Notes: generated from the sequence alone by a model not told the origin. Shown: positions 7,265 to 17,186, counted from the first letter of the stretch. The stretch: DNA of 38,874 bases from Chitinophagaceae bacterium (GCA_947442625.1 CANEWJ010000007.1:1-38874), one strand, 5' to 3'. Translations and numbers: made by a program.

Positions 7265-8404
7265 TTATTTGAAAAGCGATGCCAATTTCTTGTTCAAAGC
7301 TTCACCACGAAGGTTTTTGCCTACAATCTTTCCTTGTGGATCGATCAGGAAATTCTGGGGGATGGCCTGGATACCGTATTGCACAGCTACATCATTTTTC
7401 CAGTATTTCAGGTCTGAAACCTGTGTCCAGGTGAGCTTATCATCGTGTATGGCTTTCATCCACTTGTCTTTGGCTGTAGGTTGATCCAATGATACTCCCA
7501 ATACGGTAAATCCTTTGCTGTTGTAGGCATTGAATGCTTTTACCACGTTGGGGTTCTCCTGGCGGCAAGGCCCGCACCAGCTGGCCCAGAAATCAATCAG
7601 TACATATTTGCCACGGAAGGAAGAGAGCGAAACGGGGTTGCCCAGGGTATCATTTTGGGTGAAATCCATGGCCATTTTACCAATGCCCGTTTTCTTTGCC
7701 GTCTCCAGTTTTTCTGTCATGTCTTTTCCTGCAGGACTAGCCCTCAGTTGTTCGGGCAGGGCGAGGAACATGGGTTCAACATCATCAGCATTGATATCAT
7801 AGCCTGCATATTGCTTCAATACAAACATGGCAATAGGAGAAGACGGATTGTCTTTCAGGTACTGTTTGTTTTTGATGTTTTTCTGCTCGGTCAATTTATC
7901 GAAAGCGGCATCAATCTTGTCCATGCCTGCCTGGTCTTTCTTTTTGTAATACTCACTGTATTCTTTGTTGAGGGCAGCCGATTGGGCAGTTTCCTCTTTG
8001 GTCAGGTCAGTCCATGAAACATAGGCCGTGTGCGACTTCGAACCCTTGATGGTTGCATTGGCAAATGAGTCAACACTGGCCATTTTAATCTTTGAATTTT
8101 CAAGGAAAATCTGCTTGATGTCCCTGTTGTAGGAGATGGCCTTCATCGACTTAGCGCCGGGCACTTCCTGGTATTTGGCCCTCAGGCTACCCATCACAGG
8201 GTCAGCCAATGTGCCAGTGAAACTGAACTTGCCATCTTTTACTTCTGCACTGTCCATGGTGGATTTTCCATCAGCATAATAGTTGAGGTATACTTTTACG
8301 ACAGGGTCTTTTACTTTGCTGACATCTCCTGAAATGGTGAACCCTTTTTGGGCAAAGCCGTTGGCTGATACCAGCAAAAACAGCATTGAAATAAATTGTT
8401 TCAT
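7265..8404 (-). CDS. TlpA-family thiol:disulfide oxidoreductase with N-terminal DUF4369-like domain
   Basis: Signal peptide; GFTISGDVSKVKDPVVKVYLNYYADGKSTMDSAEVKDGKFSFTGTL; redoxin domain GKYVLIDFWASWCGPCRQENPNVVKAFN. Start at the Met at 8404. Confidence 0.88.
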   Translation of the reverse strand: MKQFISMLFLLVSANGFAQKGFTISGDVSKVKDPVVKVYLNYYADGKSTMDSAEVKDGKFSFTGTLADPVMGSLRAKYQEVPGAKSMKAISYNRDIKQIFLENSKIKMASVDSFANATIKGSKSHTAYVSWTDLTKEETAQSAALNKEYSEYYKKKDQAGMDKIDAAFDKLTEQKNIKNKQYLKDNPSSPIAMFVLKQYAGYDINADDVEPMFLALPEQLRASPAGKDMTEKLETAKKTGIGKMAMDFTQNDTLGNPVSLSSFRGKYVLIDFWASWCGPCRQENPNVVKAFNAYNSKGFTVLGVSLDQPTAKDKWMKAIHDDKLTWTQVSDLKYWKNDVAVQYGIQAIPQNFLIDPQGKIVGKNLRGEALNKKLASLFK

Positions 8405-8443
8405 GTTCCTATGGATTGATTGTTTTAAGGTATACAAGTTAAA

Positions 8444-8863
8444 TCATTTGGCGGAATCCTCAGTGCTTTCCTTGATGTTCGGGTCATAGGCCACAAACCA
8501 GGAAAGCCATATACTTCTTGACAGGCGCATGAAAAGGGGCTGCATCAGGATCATCAAAACGGCATTGGTGCCCATCCACCCGAAGAACCTGTTATCATCC
8601 AATGACATCCCAATCAAAACCCACCAAGCCACGAAGGTGGCCACACTGAAGGCTATTGTCAAGGCATAGCTTACGTAAGCAGTACCATAATAGAATCCTA
8701 CTTCAATTTCAGTGGGTTGTCCGCAAACAGGGCATTTCTCGTTCATGGTTGTCATCTGCCCCAATCTATAGGCATTCGACGATGTATACATGTTGCCTTT
8801 TCTGCACCGGGGGCACTTGTTGGTCAATACACTGTACAGATAAGACGATTTATAGCTGCTCAT
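8444..8863 (-). CDS. DUF983 domain-containing membrane protein
   Basis: NKCPRCRKGNMY...MNEKCPVCGQPTEIEVGFYYGTAYVSYALTIAFSV: paired CxxC and TM segments. Confidence 0.85.
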   Translation of the reverse strand: MSSYKSSYLYSVLTNKCPRCRKGNMYTSSNAYRLGQMTTMNEKCPVCGQPTEIEVGFYYGTAYVSYALTIAFSVATFVAWWVLIGMSLDDNRFFGWMGTNAVLMILMQPLFMRLSRSIWLSWFVAYDPNIKESTEDSAK

Positions 8864-8924
8864 GGGTATTATTTTTTCGAAATTATGTTTTCAATCTTGC
8901 CCATCATCTGACGTTGGTCCGCCA

Positions 8925-10211
8925 TCAAAGAGAATCCAGCAATTTTTCCATTTTAATTCCCCTTGACCCTTTGATCAGGATCAGCGCATTGGATGGAGGG
9001 TTTTGCTTTATCCACTCCGCTGCTTGTGCGGCATCGGGGAGAAAAGTGCAGTTGTGTTCAACATGGGCAAAATCGCCACCGACAAGTATTACATTGTTTA
9101 TCCCAGTTGTGTTGATCATCTCCACGAGGGATTGGTGTTCAGCCATTGATTCCTCTCCAAGCTCCATCATTCCGCCAAGGAACATGTATTTGTTTCCTGA
9201 CTGTTGATGGCTGAAGTTTTCAATGGCGGCCAGCATGCTGCTGGGGTTGGCATTGTAGGCATCCAGGATGATGGTATTGCTGCCTTTTTTGACCAGTTGT
9301 GATCTTGCATTGTCTGGCACATAGGCTTCTATAGCACGTTTGATGGATTCAAAAGCAATGCCAAAATAATCGCCCACACAAATGGCTGCTTCTATGTTGG
9401 GCTGATTGTATGCACCCACCAATTGGGTAAAAACTTTCTGTCTTCCCCATTTTTCACTCCTGATTTCAAGCGCCAATAACGGTTCGCTTTGGAATACAAC
9501 AGCCTCGAACGAATGGGCTTTTCCGCCATAGAAAATCTTGTTTTTGATGGCGGATGACATGTTGATGAGGTAATCCAATCCTGCATTGATAAATGCAGTG
9601 CCATTGTTTAGGGCCAGAAAATCAAACAGTTCCCCTTTTCCTTTCCTGATGCCTTCAACGCCGCCAAATCCTTCCAGGTGGGCCTTTCCGCAGTTGTTGA
9701 TGATCCCGTGTGTGGGCAATGCGATCCTGCAATAGCCTTCAATTTCTTTTTGATGGTTCGCACCCATCTCGATAATGGCCATGGCAGCATCATCCTTGAT
9801 GGACAGGATGGTCAAAGGAACACCAATGTGGTTGTTGAGGTTTCCTTTGGTGGTGTAGGTGGTGTACGTGCTCGACAATACAGCATGCAGCAATTCTTTG
9901 GTAGTTGTTTTTCCATTGCTACCTGTGATGGCGATAAATGGAATCTTGAACTGCCTGCGGTGTTGCAAGGCAAGGGCCTGAAGGGTTTCCAGCACATTGT
10001 CTACCAGAAAAATATTGTCACCTTCAACGCCAATGGGCTCGTCTATAACAACCCCTGCTGCACCCATTTCCAATGCTTTTTTTGCAAATACATTGCCATT
10101 GAAACTCGGGCCTTTCAATGCAAAAAACAATTCATTGGGGGCAAGTGCCCGTGTATCCGTTTGAACCTTGGGATACTGCTTGTAAAGGGCGTATAAGCGA
10201 TCCATCTGCAT
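8925..10211 (-). CDS. murF: UDP-N-acetylmuramoyl-tripeptide--D-alanyl-D-alanine ligase
   Basis: QTDTRALAPNELFFALKGPSFNGNVFAKKALEMGAAGVVID...FIAITGSNGKTTTKELLHAVLSSTY..TTKGNLNNHIGVPLTIL...IEMGANHQKEIE...ILDAYNANPSSMLAAIENF...FLGGMMELGEES. Start at an internal Met (10211 or 10205). Confidence 0.93.
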   Translation of the reverse strand: MQMDRLYALYKQYPKVQTDTRALAPNELFFALKGPSFNGNVFAKKALEMGAAGVVIDEPIGVEGDNIFLVDNVLETLQALALQHRRQFKIPFIAITGSNGKTTTKELLHAVLSSTYTTYTTKGNLNNHIGVPLTILSIKDDAAMAIIEMGANHQKEIEGYCRIALPTHGIINNCGKAHLEGFGGVEGIRKGKGELFDFLALNNGTAFINAGLDYLINMSSAIKNKIFYGGKAHSFEAVVFQSEPLLALEIRSEKWGRQKVFTQLVGAYNQPNIEAAICVGDYFGIAFESIKRAIEAYVPDNARSQLVKKGSNTIILDAYNANPSSMLAAIENFSHQQSGNKYMFLGGMMELGEESMAEHQSLVEMINTTGINNVILVGGDFAHVEHNCTFLPDAAQAAEWIKQNPPSNALILIKGSRGIKMEKLLDSL

Positions 10212-10250
10212 GCTGCAAAGATACACTAGATTACAGACCTCCAGCAAATG

Positions 10251-10278
10251 AAAAAGCCCTCGCTGGGAGGGCCTTTTC
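10251..10278 (-). terminator. Rho-independent terminator downstream of gldJ
   Basis: Stem GCCCTC-GCTGG-GAGGGC (10256-10272) with a T-run on the - strand (A5 at 10251-10255 on +). Confidence 0.75.
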
Positions 10279-10295
10279 ATTATTTCAATGGTTGT

Positions 10296-11840
10296 TTATT
10301 TTTTTCTTGTGTTCTGCCTGCGGTTGCTGAACTGGTTTCCATTTTTGAAACCATTTCCTTCTTGGCTTCCGAAACGGTCCATCGCACACCTGAAACCAAT
10401 GGTTGAAGTGGCTTGATCTTCTTCAAGATGCCTGCGTGTGCCTGGGCTCAGCCAATAGGCCCTGTCGTCCCAGCTTCCGCCTTTGAAAACCCTGGATTTG
10501 TCGCTTACCAGTGTAGTGATGCCATATCCATAGTTTACCATGGACATAGAGTCTCCATCCATGAAATTGATCACATTTCCTTTTTGGTAGTTTCTTCTGG
10601 TTCTCGCTTCTTCATCAGTTATCACAACAGTTTTTACCCTGCCCATGCTGTCACGCTGAAATTCGCCGTTGGCATCTTTTTCATTTTTGGTGAAAACGTT
10701 ACCACGATAGGGATTGAAATCGTCAACATCCTTGCTAGACAGGGGCCTGTAAACATCAGAAACCCACTCGTTTACGTTACCAGACATGTTGTAAATACCA
10801 AATCCGTTGGGATAGAAAGCATCAATTGGACCAGGGATGGCAGAGTTATCATTCAATCCACCTGCAACACCCATATAGTCACCATTCCCACGTTTGAAGT
10901 TGGCCATGTATTTACCCTGCCATGAACCATAACGGTTATCACGCATGCCATTTACATTGTGAGACCATGAATATACTTGCTTGTTCATGATCAATTCCTC
11001 GCCACGCTTGCCTTCTTTGGTTTTTACATTTGGGTTTTGGTTGATATAACCCAATGCAGCGTATTCCCATTCTGCCTCAGTAGGGAGGCGGTATTCAGGC
11101 ATGAGGATACCATCTTCAAGTTTAGTATAACTCCTTGGCCTTCCATTCTCGTCAATCAAAGGAGATTTCTTGGATTTGGCAGCCTGTGTTGAATAAAGTC
11201 CAAGCAGGTATGATTTTGTGGTAAAGTTCTCTTCACCTTGTCCCTGGATGGTTTTCAGCTGATTGGGGTTGGCCAATCCTTTTTGAACCAGCAACAACTC
11301 ATTCACACGGCTTCCTCTCCAAATACAAAAGTCATTGGCCTGCCTCCATGATACACCTACTACAGGGTAGCTGTTGTAAGAAGGATGCCTGAAATAATAA
11401 TCGATCAATGGCTCGTTTGCAGCCAACTCACTCCTCCAGACAAGGCTGTCTGGTTTGGCGGCGGCAACCACTTTTTCGTATTGTGGGTCATCAAAAGTCC
11501 TTTCAATCCAGTTCAGGTATTCCCTGTAGTGGATATTGGCCACTTCTGTTTTATCAATGTAAAATGATGACACCGTTACTCTTCTGGGAACGTTGTTCCA
11601 ATCTCCCATGATATCCTCATCGGCAGCTCCCATGGTAAATGTACCACCTTGTATAAAAACAAGACCAGGACCTGTGCTTTGTTCTTTTATCGGAGACTTG
11701 TAAAATCCACCCATATTTTTGTCATTGTAATTCCAGCCGGTAACGCCCGATTTGTCAAATTTTTTCTTGGCAAATGGAAGGCCGCCCTTACAGGCACTGA
11801 ACAGGACAACAACTGCAGACAAGTACAAAAGGTTTCTCAT
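10296..11840 (-). CDS. gldJ: Gliding motility / T9SS lipoprotein GldJ (SUMF1/FGE-sulfatase fold)
   Basis: Lipobox VVVLFSACKGG; STGPGLVFIQGGTFTMGAADEDIMGDWNNVPRRVTVSSFYIDKTEVANIHYREYLNWI...SYPVVGVSWRQANDFCIWR...EYRLPTEAEWEYAALG...GNVNEWVSDVYRPL...RVFKGGSWDDRAYWLSPGTRRHLEEDQATSTIGFRCAMDR. Confidence 0.88.
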   Translation of the reverse strand: MRNLLYLSAVVVLFSACKGGLPFAKKKFDKSGVTGWNYNDKNMGGFYKSPIKEQSTGPGLVFIQGGTFTMGAADEDIMGDWNNVPRRVTVSSFYIDKTEVANIHYREYLNWIERTFDDPQYEKVVAAAKPDSLVWRSELAANEPLIDYYFRHPSYNSYPVVGVSWRQANDFCIWRGSRVNELLLVQKGLANPNQLKTIQGQGEENFTTKSYLLGLYSTQAAKSKKSPLIDENGRPRSYTKLEDGILMPEYRLPTEAEWEYAALGYINQNPNVKTKEGKRGEELIMNKQVYSWSHNVNGMRDNRYGSWQGKYMANFKRGNGDYMGVAGGLNDNSAIPGPIDAFYPNGFGIYNMSGNVNEWVSDVYRPLSSKDVDDFNPYRGNVFTKNEKDANGEFQRDSMGRVKTVVITDEEARTRRNYQKGNVINFMDGDSMSMVNYGYGITTLVSDKSRVFKGGSWDDRAYWLSPGTRRHLEEDQATSTIGFRCAMDRFGSQEGNGFKNGNQFSNRRQNTRKK

Positions 11841-11920
11841 ACCGTACACTTTTTTATTTTAACGATTCACTTAACGGGTAACTCGGGAAATTATTGTCCG
11901 GTTTACCACGGAGATGATGA

Positions 11921-11951
11921 CAAATGTAAGTGTTAAATTAAATCAATTCAA
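11921..11951 (-). promoter_or_regulatory. Bacteroidota-type promoter for gldJ (TTG-N20-TACATTTG)
   Basis: On the - strand, TACATTTG (11928-11921) matches TAnnTTTG, with TTG (11951-11949) 20 nt upstream. It lies about 80 bp before the gldJ start. Confidence 0.6.
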
Positions 11952-11984
11952 TGGATTACGTCAAATATTATGTTTAGTAAATGC

Positions 11985-11992
11985 TAAATTTG
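11985..11992 (+). promoter_or_regulatory. Candidate -7 element TAAATTTG for porU
   Basis: Exact TAnnTTTG match 13 nt before the porU ATG. No clean TTG -33 element was found. Confidence 0.4.
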
Positions 11993-12005
11993 TTCACATG
12001 CCCAT

Positions 12006-15000
12006 ATGAAGAGACTGTTTACCATGATTGCCCTTTTCGGCATGGTCCTTTTTGCAGAAGGACAAAGGCGATACGCAGCAGCATCAGTCCTATCCACTGG
12101 TCAATGGACCAAGGTCTCGGTTGACCACCAGGGGGTTTACAAGGTCTCGGCTTCCTTATTAAAGACTGCGGGGCTAACAAACGCTATGCCATCAGCCAAT
12201 ATCAGGATTTTTGGTACGGGTGGGGGCGTTTTACCCGAATCCAATCAAGCAACAATTACCGATGACCTGCCTGAGGTTGCCATTGAAATGAGTGATGGGG
12301 GGGATGGTGTATTCGATGGGAACGACTTTTTTTTGTTTTACGCTCCCGGACCAGACCAGTGGATGCTTAAACCCACAACAGGGGAATTTGAGTTTCGGAA
12401 AAATCCATACAGCGATCAATCCTTTTTTTTTATCACTATTGGAAACACCCCGGGTAAGCGCATCGCAGAAATACCTGAAGTATTGAATCCCGGGAAAGCT
12501 GTTGTTGAATTTGATGAACATTACCGCCATGAGTTAGACAGCATCAACTTCCTCAGAAGTGGTAAAGAATGGTATGGAGAACCATTTGGAATCCAAGCGG
12601 GGAAGCTTTCTTCACGGGATTTCAACCTTAATTTTTCAGGTGCAGTAATGGGTACAGATTTTACCCTTCACAGCGAGGTGGTTGGAAGAAGTTTTGAGCA
12701 ACCCAACAGGATACAGGTGCTGCTCAATGGACAGCCCCTCTTTGAGCATTCAACCCCTCCTTTGGTTGGAACTTTGCTGGAGCCTGCTGCGAACATGAGC
12801 AGAAAATCAGTGAAGGGGAAACTTACCGGGAGTGGTCTTGCTGTAGGGTATAGGTTGACTGGTGGATCAGCCAGTGCAGAAGCCTGGCTCAACTGGTTTG
12901 AACTCCATTTCAGGCGAACGCTGGATCTGCAAGGCCTTAAGCAGTTGGCCTTCAGGGACCTGAAATCTGTGGCTGCATCCGGCACTGCTGGTTTTTCGAT
13001 GCGCAATGGAACAGGTTTTGCTGTTTGGCTTGTCTCCAACCCACTGCTTCCGGGTAAATTGAAAACAAGCCAGGCGGGCGCAGACCTCCGTTTTGCCAAC
13101 GAAACATCCAAGCTGCACGAATATATCGCCTTCAATCCTGCTCAGCTTGAAACTCCGGTTTTGGTTGGCGCTGTCCCCAATCAAAATCTTCATGGGGTTA
13201 TCCAACCGAGCATGGTCATCGTGGCGGACAAGTCTATGGCAGCAGAGGCAAAACGCCTGGCCGATTTTCATGCACAAAAAGATGGCCTTACTGCTGTTGT
13301 AGTAGAACCTGAACAGCTGTACAATGAGTTTTCATCCGGAACCCCAGACCCCACGGCCATTCGCAATTTCATGAAAATGTTGTACGACCGGGCTGGTACT
13401 AATCCTGCTGCTAAACCCAAATATTTGTTGCTTTTTGGCAGTGCATCCTATGTTTACAAAGAAAAGACTGCTGGCAAGAAAAACCTTGTACCATCCTACC
13501 AAACTGAGTCATCTTTAGACCCATTGACCAGCTATGTGACAGACGACTATTTTGGATACCTTGATGACGATGACGACATCAACCAGAACCTCCCTGCGCC
13601 GCTGCTGGATCTTGGCATTGGCAGAATTCCTGCAAGAACAATTTTGCAGGCCAGGCAAGCCGTTGATAAAATAATCCAGTACCATGGCAAGGCTTCACTG
13701 GGCCCCTGGCGGAATGACATCACCTTGGTAGCGGATGACGAAGATTTCAATATTCACCTCAATGACGCAGAATACCATGCTTCATTGATTGCAAAAGAAT
13801 CACCTGTATGGAACATAAAGAAAATATACCTGGATGCATTTAAGCAGGAAAGTGGAACCGGAGGCAGCCGATACCCTGAGGTAAATGCAACCATTTCAAG
13901 GGTCATCAACGAGGGAACACTCATTTGGAACTATAGTGGACACGGAAGCAGCAGCAGGCTTGCCCAGGAGGCGATTTTGGACAAGGAAATGCTGGGCTCA
14001 TGGGAAAATGCCACCAGGCTTCCGCTGCTCATTACGGCCACCTGTGATTTCGCCCCATTTGATGATCCTTTCCAGTTTTCAATTGGAGAAGATTTATTTG
14101 TGGGCAGGAGCAATGGTGCCATAGCCCTGATGACGACCACAAGGTTGGTTTTTGCATCCAGCAACCGCATCATCAACAATCATTTTTTCAAATACCTCCT
14201 AAAAAGGGACAATGCCAGCAAATACCCCAGGCTCGGCACGGCATTGATGGATTCCAAGAATTTTACGGTTGTTAATTCCGGTGACTATATCAATGCCAGA
14301 AAGTTTACCATGCTGGGCGACCCTGCCATGAAACTGGCCATGCCGGAATATTCGGTCAGGTCGACAGCCATCAATGGAAGGCTCATTGCCAAGGGGTCCG
14401 ATACGCTTCGCTCCCTCAACCGATACACCATTGAGGGGGAGGTGCTTTCCCCAACCGGACTGCTGGCCTCCGACTTCAATGGAGAGGTGTATCCAGCAGT
14501 ATTTGACAAGCCTACTGTTCTCAAAACCCTGGGGAACGATCCGCAAAGCAGGGTTGTCAGCTTCAATTCCCTCCAAAACCTTTTGTACAAGGGGAAGGTC
14601 AGGGCAACAAATGGGAAATTCAGTTTTACTTTTATCGTCCCCAAAGACATCAATTTCCAGTTTGGGCAGGCAAGGGTTAGTTATTATGCAGACAACGGAA
14701 CCTATGATGCACAGGGGATTGATGAAAACCTTGTTGTGGGTGGTCTGGGCAATCAGGTTTCCAACGACAATGCGGGTCCTTCCATCAAGGGGTATTTGAA
14801 CAATGTTCAATTTGTCAACGGGGGTATTGTCAATGAAACACCCCTGCTGTTGGTTCATTTGGCAGATGCATCGGGCATCAACCTTTCCGGCAATGGCATT
14901 GGGCATGAGATTACCGCGGTAATCGACGGAAACTACCGTGAAACCATTGTGCTGAATGACTATTTTGAGGCATCATCCACCGCTTCATTGAATGGCACCA

Positions 15001-15425
15001 TACAGTTCAGGCTTCCCCAGCTTTCCGAAGGAAATCACAAAATTCTCCTGAAAGCCTGGGATGTTTTCAACAATTCCAGCGAATACACCCTTCTTTGTAA
15101 GGTCATTAAGCAAGATACCATCAAGATTGTCCGGCTTTTCAATTATCCCAATCCGGTCTACCACTCAACCCTGTTTTCGTTCAGCCTGGAAGGACCTTAT
15201 GCTGGTTCCAGGGTGGATCTAAACATCTTAACAGTTGAGGGTCAGGCAGTAAGAACATTAACCAAGGCAATAAATGAAAAGGGATTGCGTTCTATCGAAA
15301 TTGAATGGAATGGTAGGGATGAGAAAGGCAACAGATTGGGTAGGGGAGTATATATCTATCAATTGACCATCATGAGCAAGACCGGAAAGATGACAAGGAA
15401 GGTACAAAAACTCATTATCCTTTAA
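12006..15425 (+). CDS. porU: Type IX secretion system sortase PorU (gingipain-like C25 peptidase)
   Basis: 1139 aa with signal peptide; C25 core KPKYLLLFGSASYVYK...VTDDYFGYLDDDD...DLGIGRIPARTILQARQAVDKIIQY; catalytic His/Cys context LIWNYSGHGSSSRLAQEAILD...LPLLITATCDFAPFDDP; CTD-like tail. Adjacent to porV. Confidence 0.93.
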   Translation: MKRLFTMIALFGMVLFAEGQRRYAAASVLSTGQWTKVSVDHQGVYKVSASLLKTAGLTNAMPSANIRIFGTGGGVLPESNQATITDDLPEVAIEMSDGGDGVFDGNDFFLFYAPGPDQWMLKPTTGEFEFRKNPYSDQSFFFITIGNTPGKRIAEIPEVLNPGKAVVEFDEHYRHELDSINFLRSGKEWYGEPFGIQAGKLSSRDFNLNFSGAVMGTDFTLHSEVVGRSFEQPNRIQVLLNGQPLFEHSTPPLVGTLLEPAANMSRKSVKGKLTGSGLAVGYRLTGGSASAEAWLNWFELHFRRTLDLQGLKQLAFRDLKSVAASGTAGFSMRNGTGFAVWLVSNPLLPGKLKTSQAGADLRFANETSKLHEYIAFNPAQLETPVLVGAVPNQNLHGVIQPSMVIVADKSMAAEAKRLADFHAQKDGLTAVVVEPEQLYNEFSSGTPDPTAIRNFMKMLYDRAGTNPAAKPKYLLLFGSASYVYKEKTAGKKNLVPSYQTESSLDPLTSYVTDDYFGYLDDDDDINQNLPAPLLDLGIGRIPARTILQARQAVDKIIQYHGKASLGPWRNDITLVADDEDFNIHLNDAEYHASLIAKESPVWNIKKIYLDAFKQESGTGGSRYPEVNATISRVINEGTLIWNYSGHGSSSRLAQEAILDKEMLGSWENATRLPLLITATCDFAPFDDPFQFSIGEDLFVGRSNGAIALMTTTRLVFASSNRIINNHFFKYLLKRDNASKYPRLGTALMDSKNFTVVNSGDYINARKFTMLGDPAMKLAMPEYSVRSTAINGRLIAKGSDTLRSLNRYTIEGEVLSPTGLLASDFNGEVYPAVFDKPTVLKTLGNDPQSRVVSFNSLQNLLYKGKVRATNGKFSFTFIVPKDINFQFGQARVSYYADNGTYDAQGIDENLVVGGLGNQVSNDNAGPSIKGYLNNVQFVNGGIVNETPLLLVHLADASGINLSGNGIGHEITAVIDGNYRETIVLNDYFEASSTASLNGTIQFRLPQLSEGNHKILLKAWDVFNNSSEYTLLCKVIKQDTIKIVRLFNYPNPVYHSTLFSFSLEGPYAGSRVDLNILTVEGQAVRTLTKAINEKGLRSIEIEWNGRDEKGNRLGRGVYIYQLTIMSKTGKMTRKVQKLIIL

Positions 15426-15451
15426 ACCTAAATTCCTTAATTTAGCCTAAT

Positions 15452-16603
15452 ATGAAAAGAATTGTCAGGAATCTATTCGGAGCTTTTGTTTTGTTGACTT
15501 CTGCAACAAATGTGTTTTCTCAAACAAGCAGCATCAATGTGGTAACCTCTGCAGTACCTTTTCTCAGGATCTCTCCTGATGCGAGGGCCGGTGGCATGGG
15601 TGATCTTGGCGTAGCTACTTCGCCAGATGCCAACGCACAGTTCTATAATGTTGCAAAATATGCTTTTGCCAAAAGCCCTTCAGGCCTGGCCATGACCTAT
15701 ACGCCTTGGTTAAAAGACCTTGGCCTCAATGATGTTTACCTTGCATCTCTTGCTGGCTATTATCAGTTGAGTGAAACTGAAGCCATTTCAGGATCCCTGC
15801 GGTATTTTAGTCTTGGGAATATTCAATTTACCGACAACCTGGGGAATGATCTCAATTCATTTCGTCCCAGGGAATTTGCGTTGGATGCGGGTTATTCAAG
15901 GATGCTGGGAGAAAACCTCAGCCTGGGTGTAGCCCTTCGCTACATCAATTCAAACCTTGCAGGCGGGCAAGCGGTCAATGGGGTTTCCTACAAAGCAGGC
16001 AACGCTGTTGCCGGTGATATTGGTCTCTACTACACCACGGTTGCAGAGGATGGCAGCGGCATCAACCTGGGTGCAGCCTTCACCAACCTCGGTTCCAAGA
16101 TCAGTTATACCAGCGATGCAACACAGAAGGATTTTATCCCTGCCAACATGGCCATTGGAGGAGTATATAACTATGTCAGCAATGAGGTCAACCGCCTATC
16201 ATTTGGCGTTGACATACACAAATTGATGGTTCCAACGCCTCCAGCCCTGGGTGATTCATCCGGTCTGGCCAACTTCAGGACAAAAGGTGTTGTGGGAAGC
16301 TGGTTCAGTTCATTTGGTGATGCACCTGGCGGTGGTGCTGAAGAACTGAAAGAATTCTCTTTATCACTCGGAGGGGAATTTTCCTACAATGAACAATTTG
16401 CAGTAAGGGCAGGATATTTTTATGAGGACAAGACCAAGGGCAACCGCCAGTACTTCTCATTGGGTGCAGGCTTTACCGCATCATCTTTCGGTTTCAACCT
16501 TTCTTACCTTATTCCTTCTGGATCGGGTGTAAACAGGAACCCACTTTCGAATACCATACGGTTCAGCCTGCTCATGGATCTTGCTCCATCAGACAGGAAC
16601 TAA
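15452..16603 (+). CDS. porV: Type IX secretion outer membrane protein PorV
   Basis: INVVTSAVPFLRISPDARAGGMGDLGVATSPDANAQFYNVAKYAFA... FadL-like beta-barrel repeats. Directly follows porU. Confidence 0.93.
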   Translation: MKRIVRNLFGAFVLLTSATNVFSQTSSINVVTSAVPFLRISPDARAGGMGDLGVATSPDANAQFYNVAKYAFAKSPSGLAMTYTPWLKDLGLNDVYLASLAGYYQLSETEAISGSLRYFSLGNIQFTDNLGNDLNSFRPREFALDAGYSRMLGENLSLGVALRYINSNLAGGQAVNGVSYKAGNAVAGDIGLYYTTVAEDGSGINLGAAFTNLGSKISYTSDATQKDFIPANMAIGGVYNYVSNEVNRLSFGVDIHKLMVPTPPALGDSSGLANFRTKGVVGSWFSSFGDAPGGGAEELKEFSLSLGGEFSYNEQFAVRAGYFYEDKTKGNRQYFSLGAGFTASSFGFNLSYLIPSGSGVNRNPLSNTIRFSLLMDLAPSDRN

Positions 16604-16626
16604 TAACGTCTTTAAATAATAGATTC

Positions 16627-16656
16627 AAAACGGCCTTAGGGCCGTTTTCTTTTTTC
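16627..16656 (+). terminator. Rho-independent terminator downstream of porV
   Basis: AAAACGGCC-TTAG-GGCCGTTTT (16627-16648), followed by a T-rich run CTTTTTT. Confidence 0.88.
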
Positions 16657-16678
16657 ATACATTTATAAAAAATACAAC

Positions 16679-17161
16679 ATGTCTTTCAGGATTGGCTTTG
16701 GGATAGATTTTCACCAGATGGTAGAAGAAAGGGATCTTTGGATTGGTGGTGTGAAAATACCGCATCACAAAGGTGCCAAAGGACATAGCGATGCGGATGT
16801 GTTGCTGCATGCCATTTGTGATGCCATGCTGGGTGCGCTTTCCCTGGGGGATATAGGTGTCCATTTTCCTGATACCGATGCTGCCTATAAAAACATTGAC
16901 AGTAAAATCCTCCTCCAAAGAACATTTGAATTGATTGCTGCCAAGGGATATAAGGTGGTAAACGTAGACAGTTCACTCTGTTTGGAAGCTCCAAAGATTA
17001 AACCTTATGTTAATTCAATGCAGGAAACCATTGCTTCCATTGTACAAGTGGATGTCTCAGATGTGTCTGTAAAGGCCACCACGACTGAGAAAATGGGCTT
17101 TGTGGGCCGTGAAGAAGGATTGGTTGCCTATGCAACCGTGCTTCTTGAAAAGCAAGGATAG
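16679..17161 (+). CDS. ispF: 2-C-methyl-D-erythritol 2,4-cyclodiphosphate synthase
   Basis: [11 protein letters not shown]...[48 protein letters not shown]...[20 protein letters not shown]. Confidence 0.95.
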   Translation: MSFRIGFGIDFHQMVEERDLWIGGVKIPHHKGAKGHSDADVLLHAICDAMLGALSLGDIGVHFPDTDAAYKNIDSKILLQRTFELIAAKGYKVVNVDSSLCLEAPKIKPYVNSMQETIASIVQVDVSDVSVKATTTEKMGFVGREEGLVAYATVLLEKQG

Positions 17162-17164
17162 TTG

Positions 17165-17172
17165 TACCTTTG
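17165..17172 (+). promoter_or_regulatory. Candidate -7 element TACCTTTG for dut
   Basis: TACCTTTG matches TAnnTTTG; a TTG lies 17 nt upstream inside the ispF end. Confidence 0.45.
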
Positions 17173-17186
17173 CAAAAATCATTTCG

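Noticed and set aside
14199-14906. 235-aa ORF on the - strand inside porU
   Set aside because: Fully antisense to the strongly supported porU; no signal peptide or recognisable motif; composition looks like a shadow ORF.
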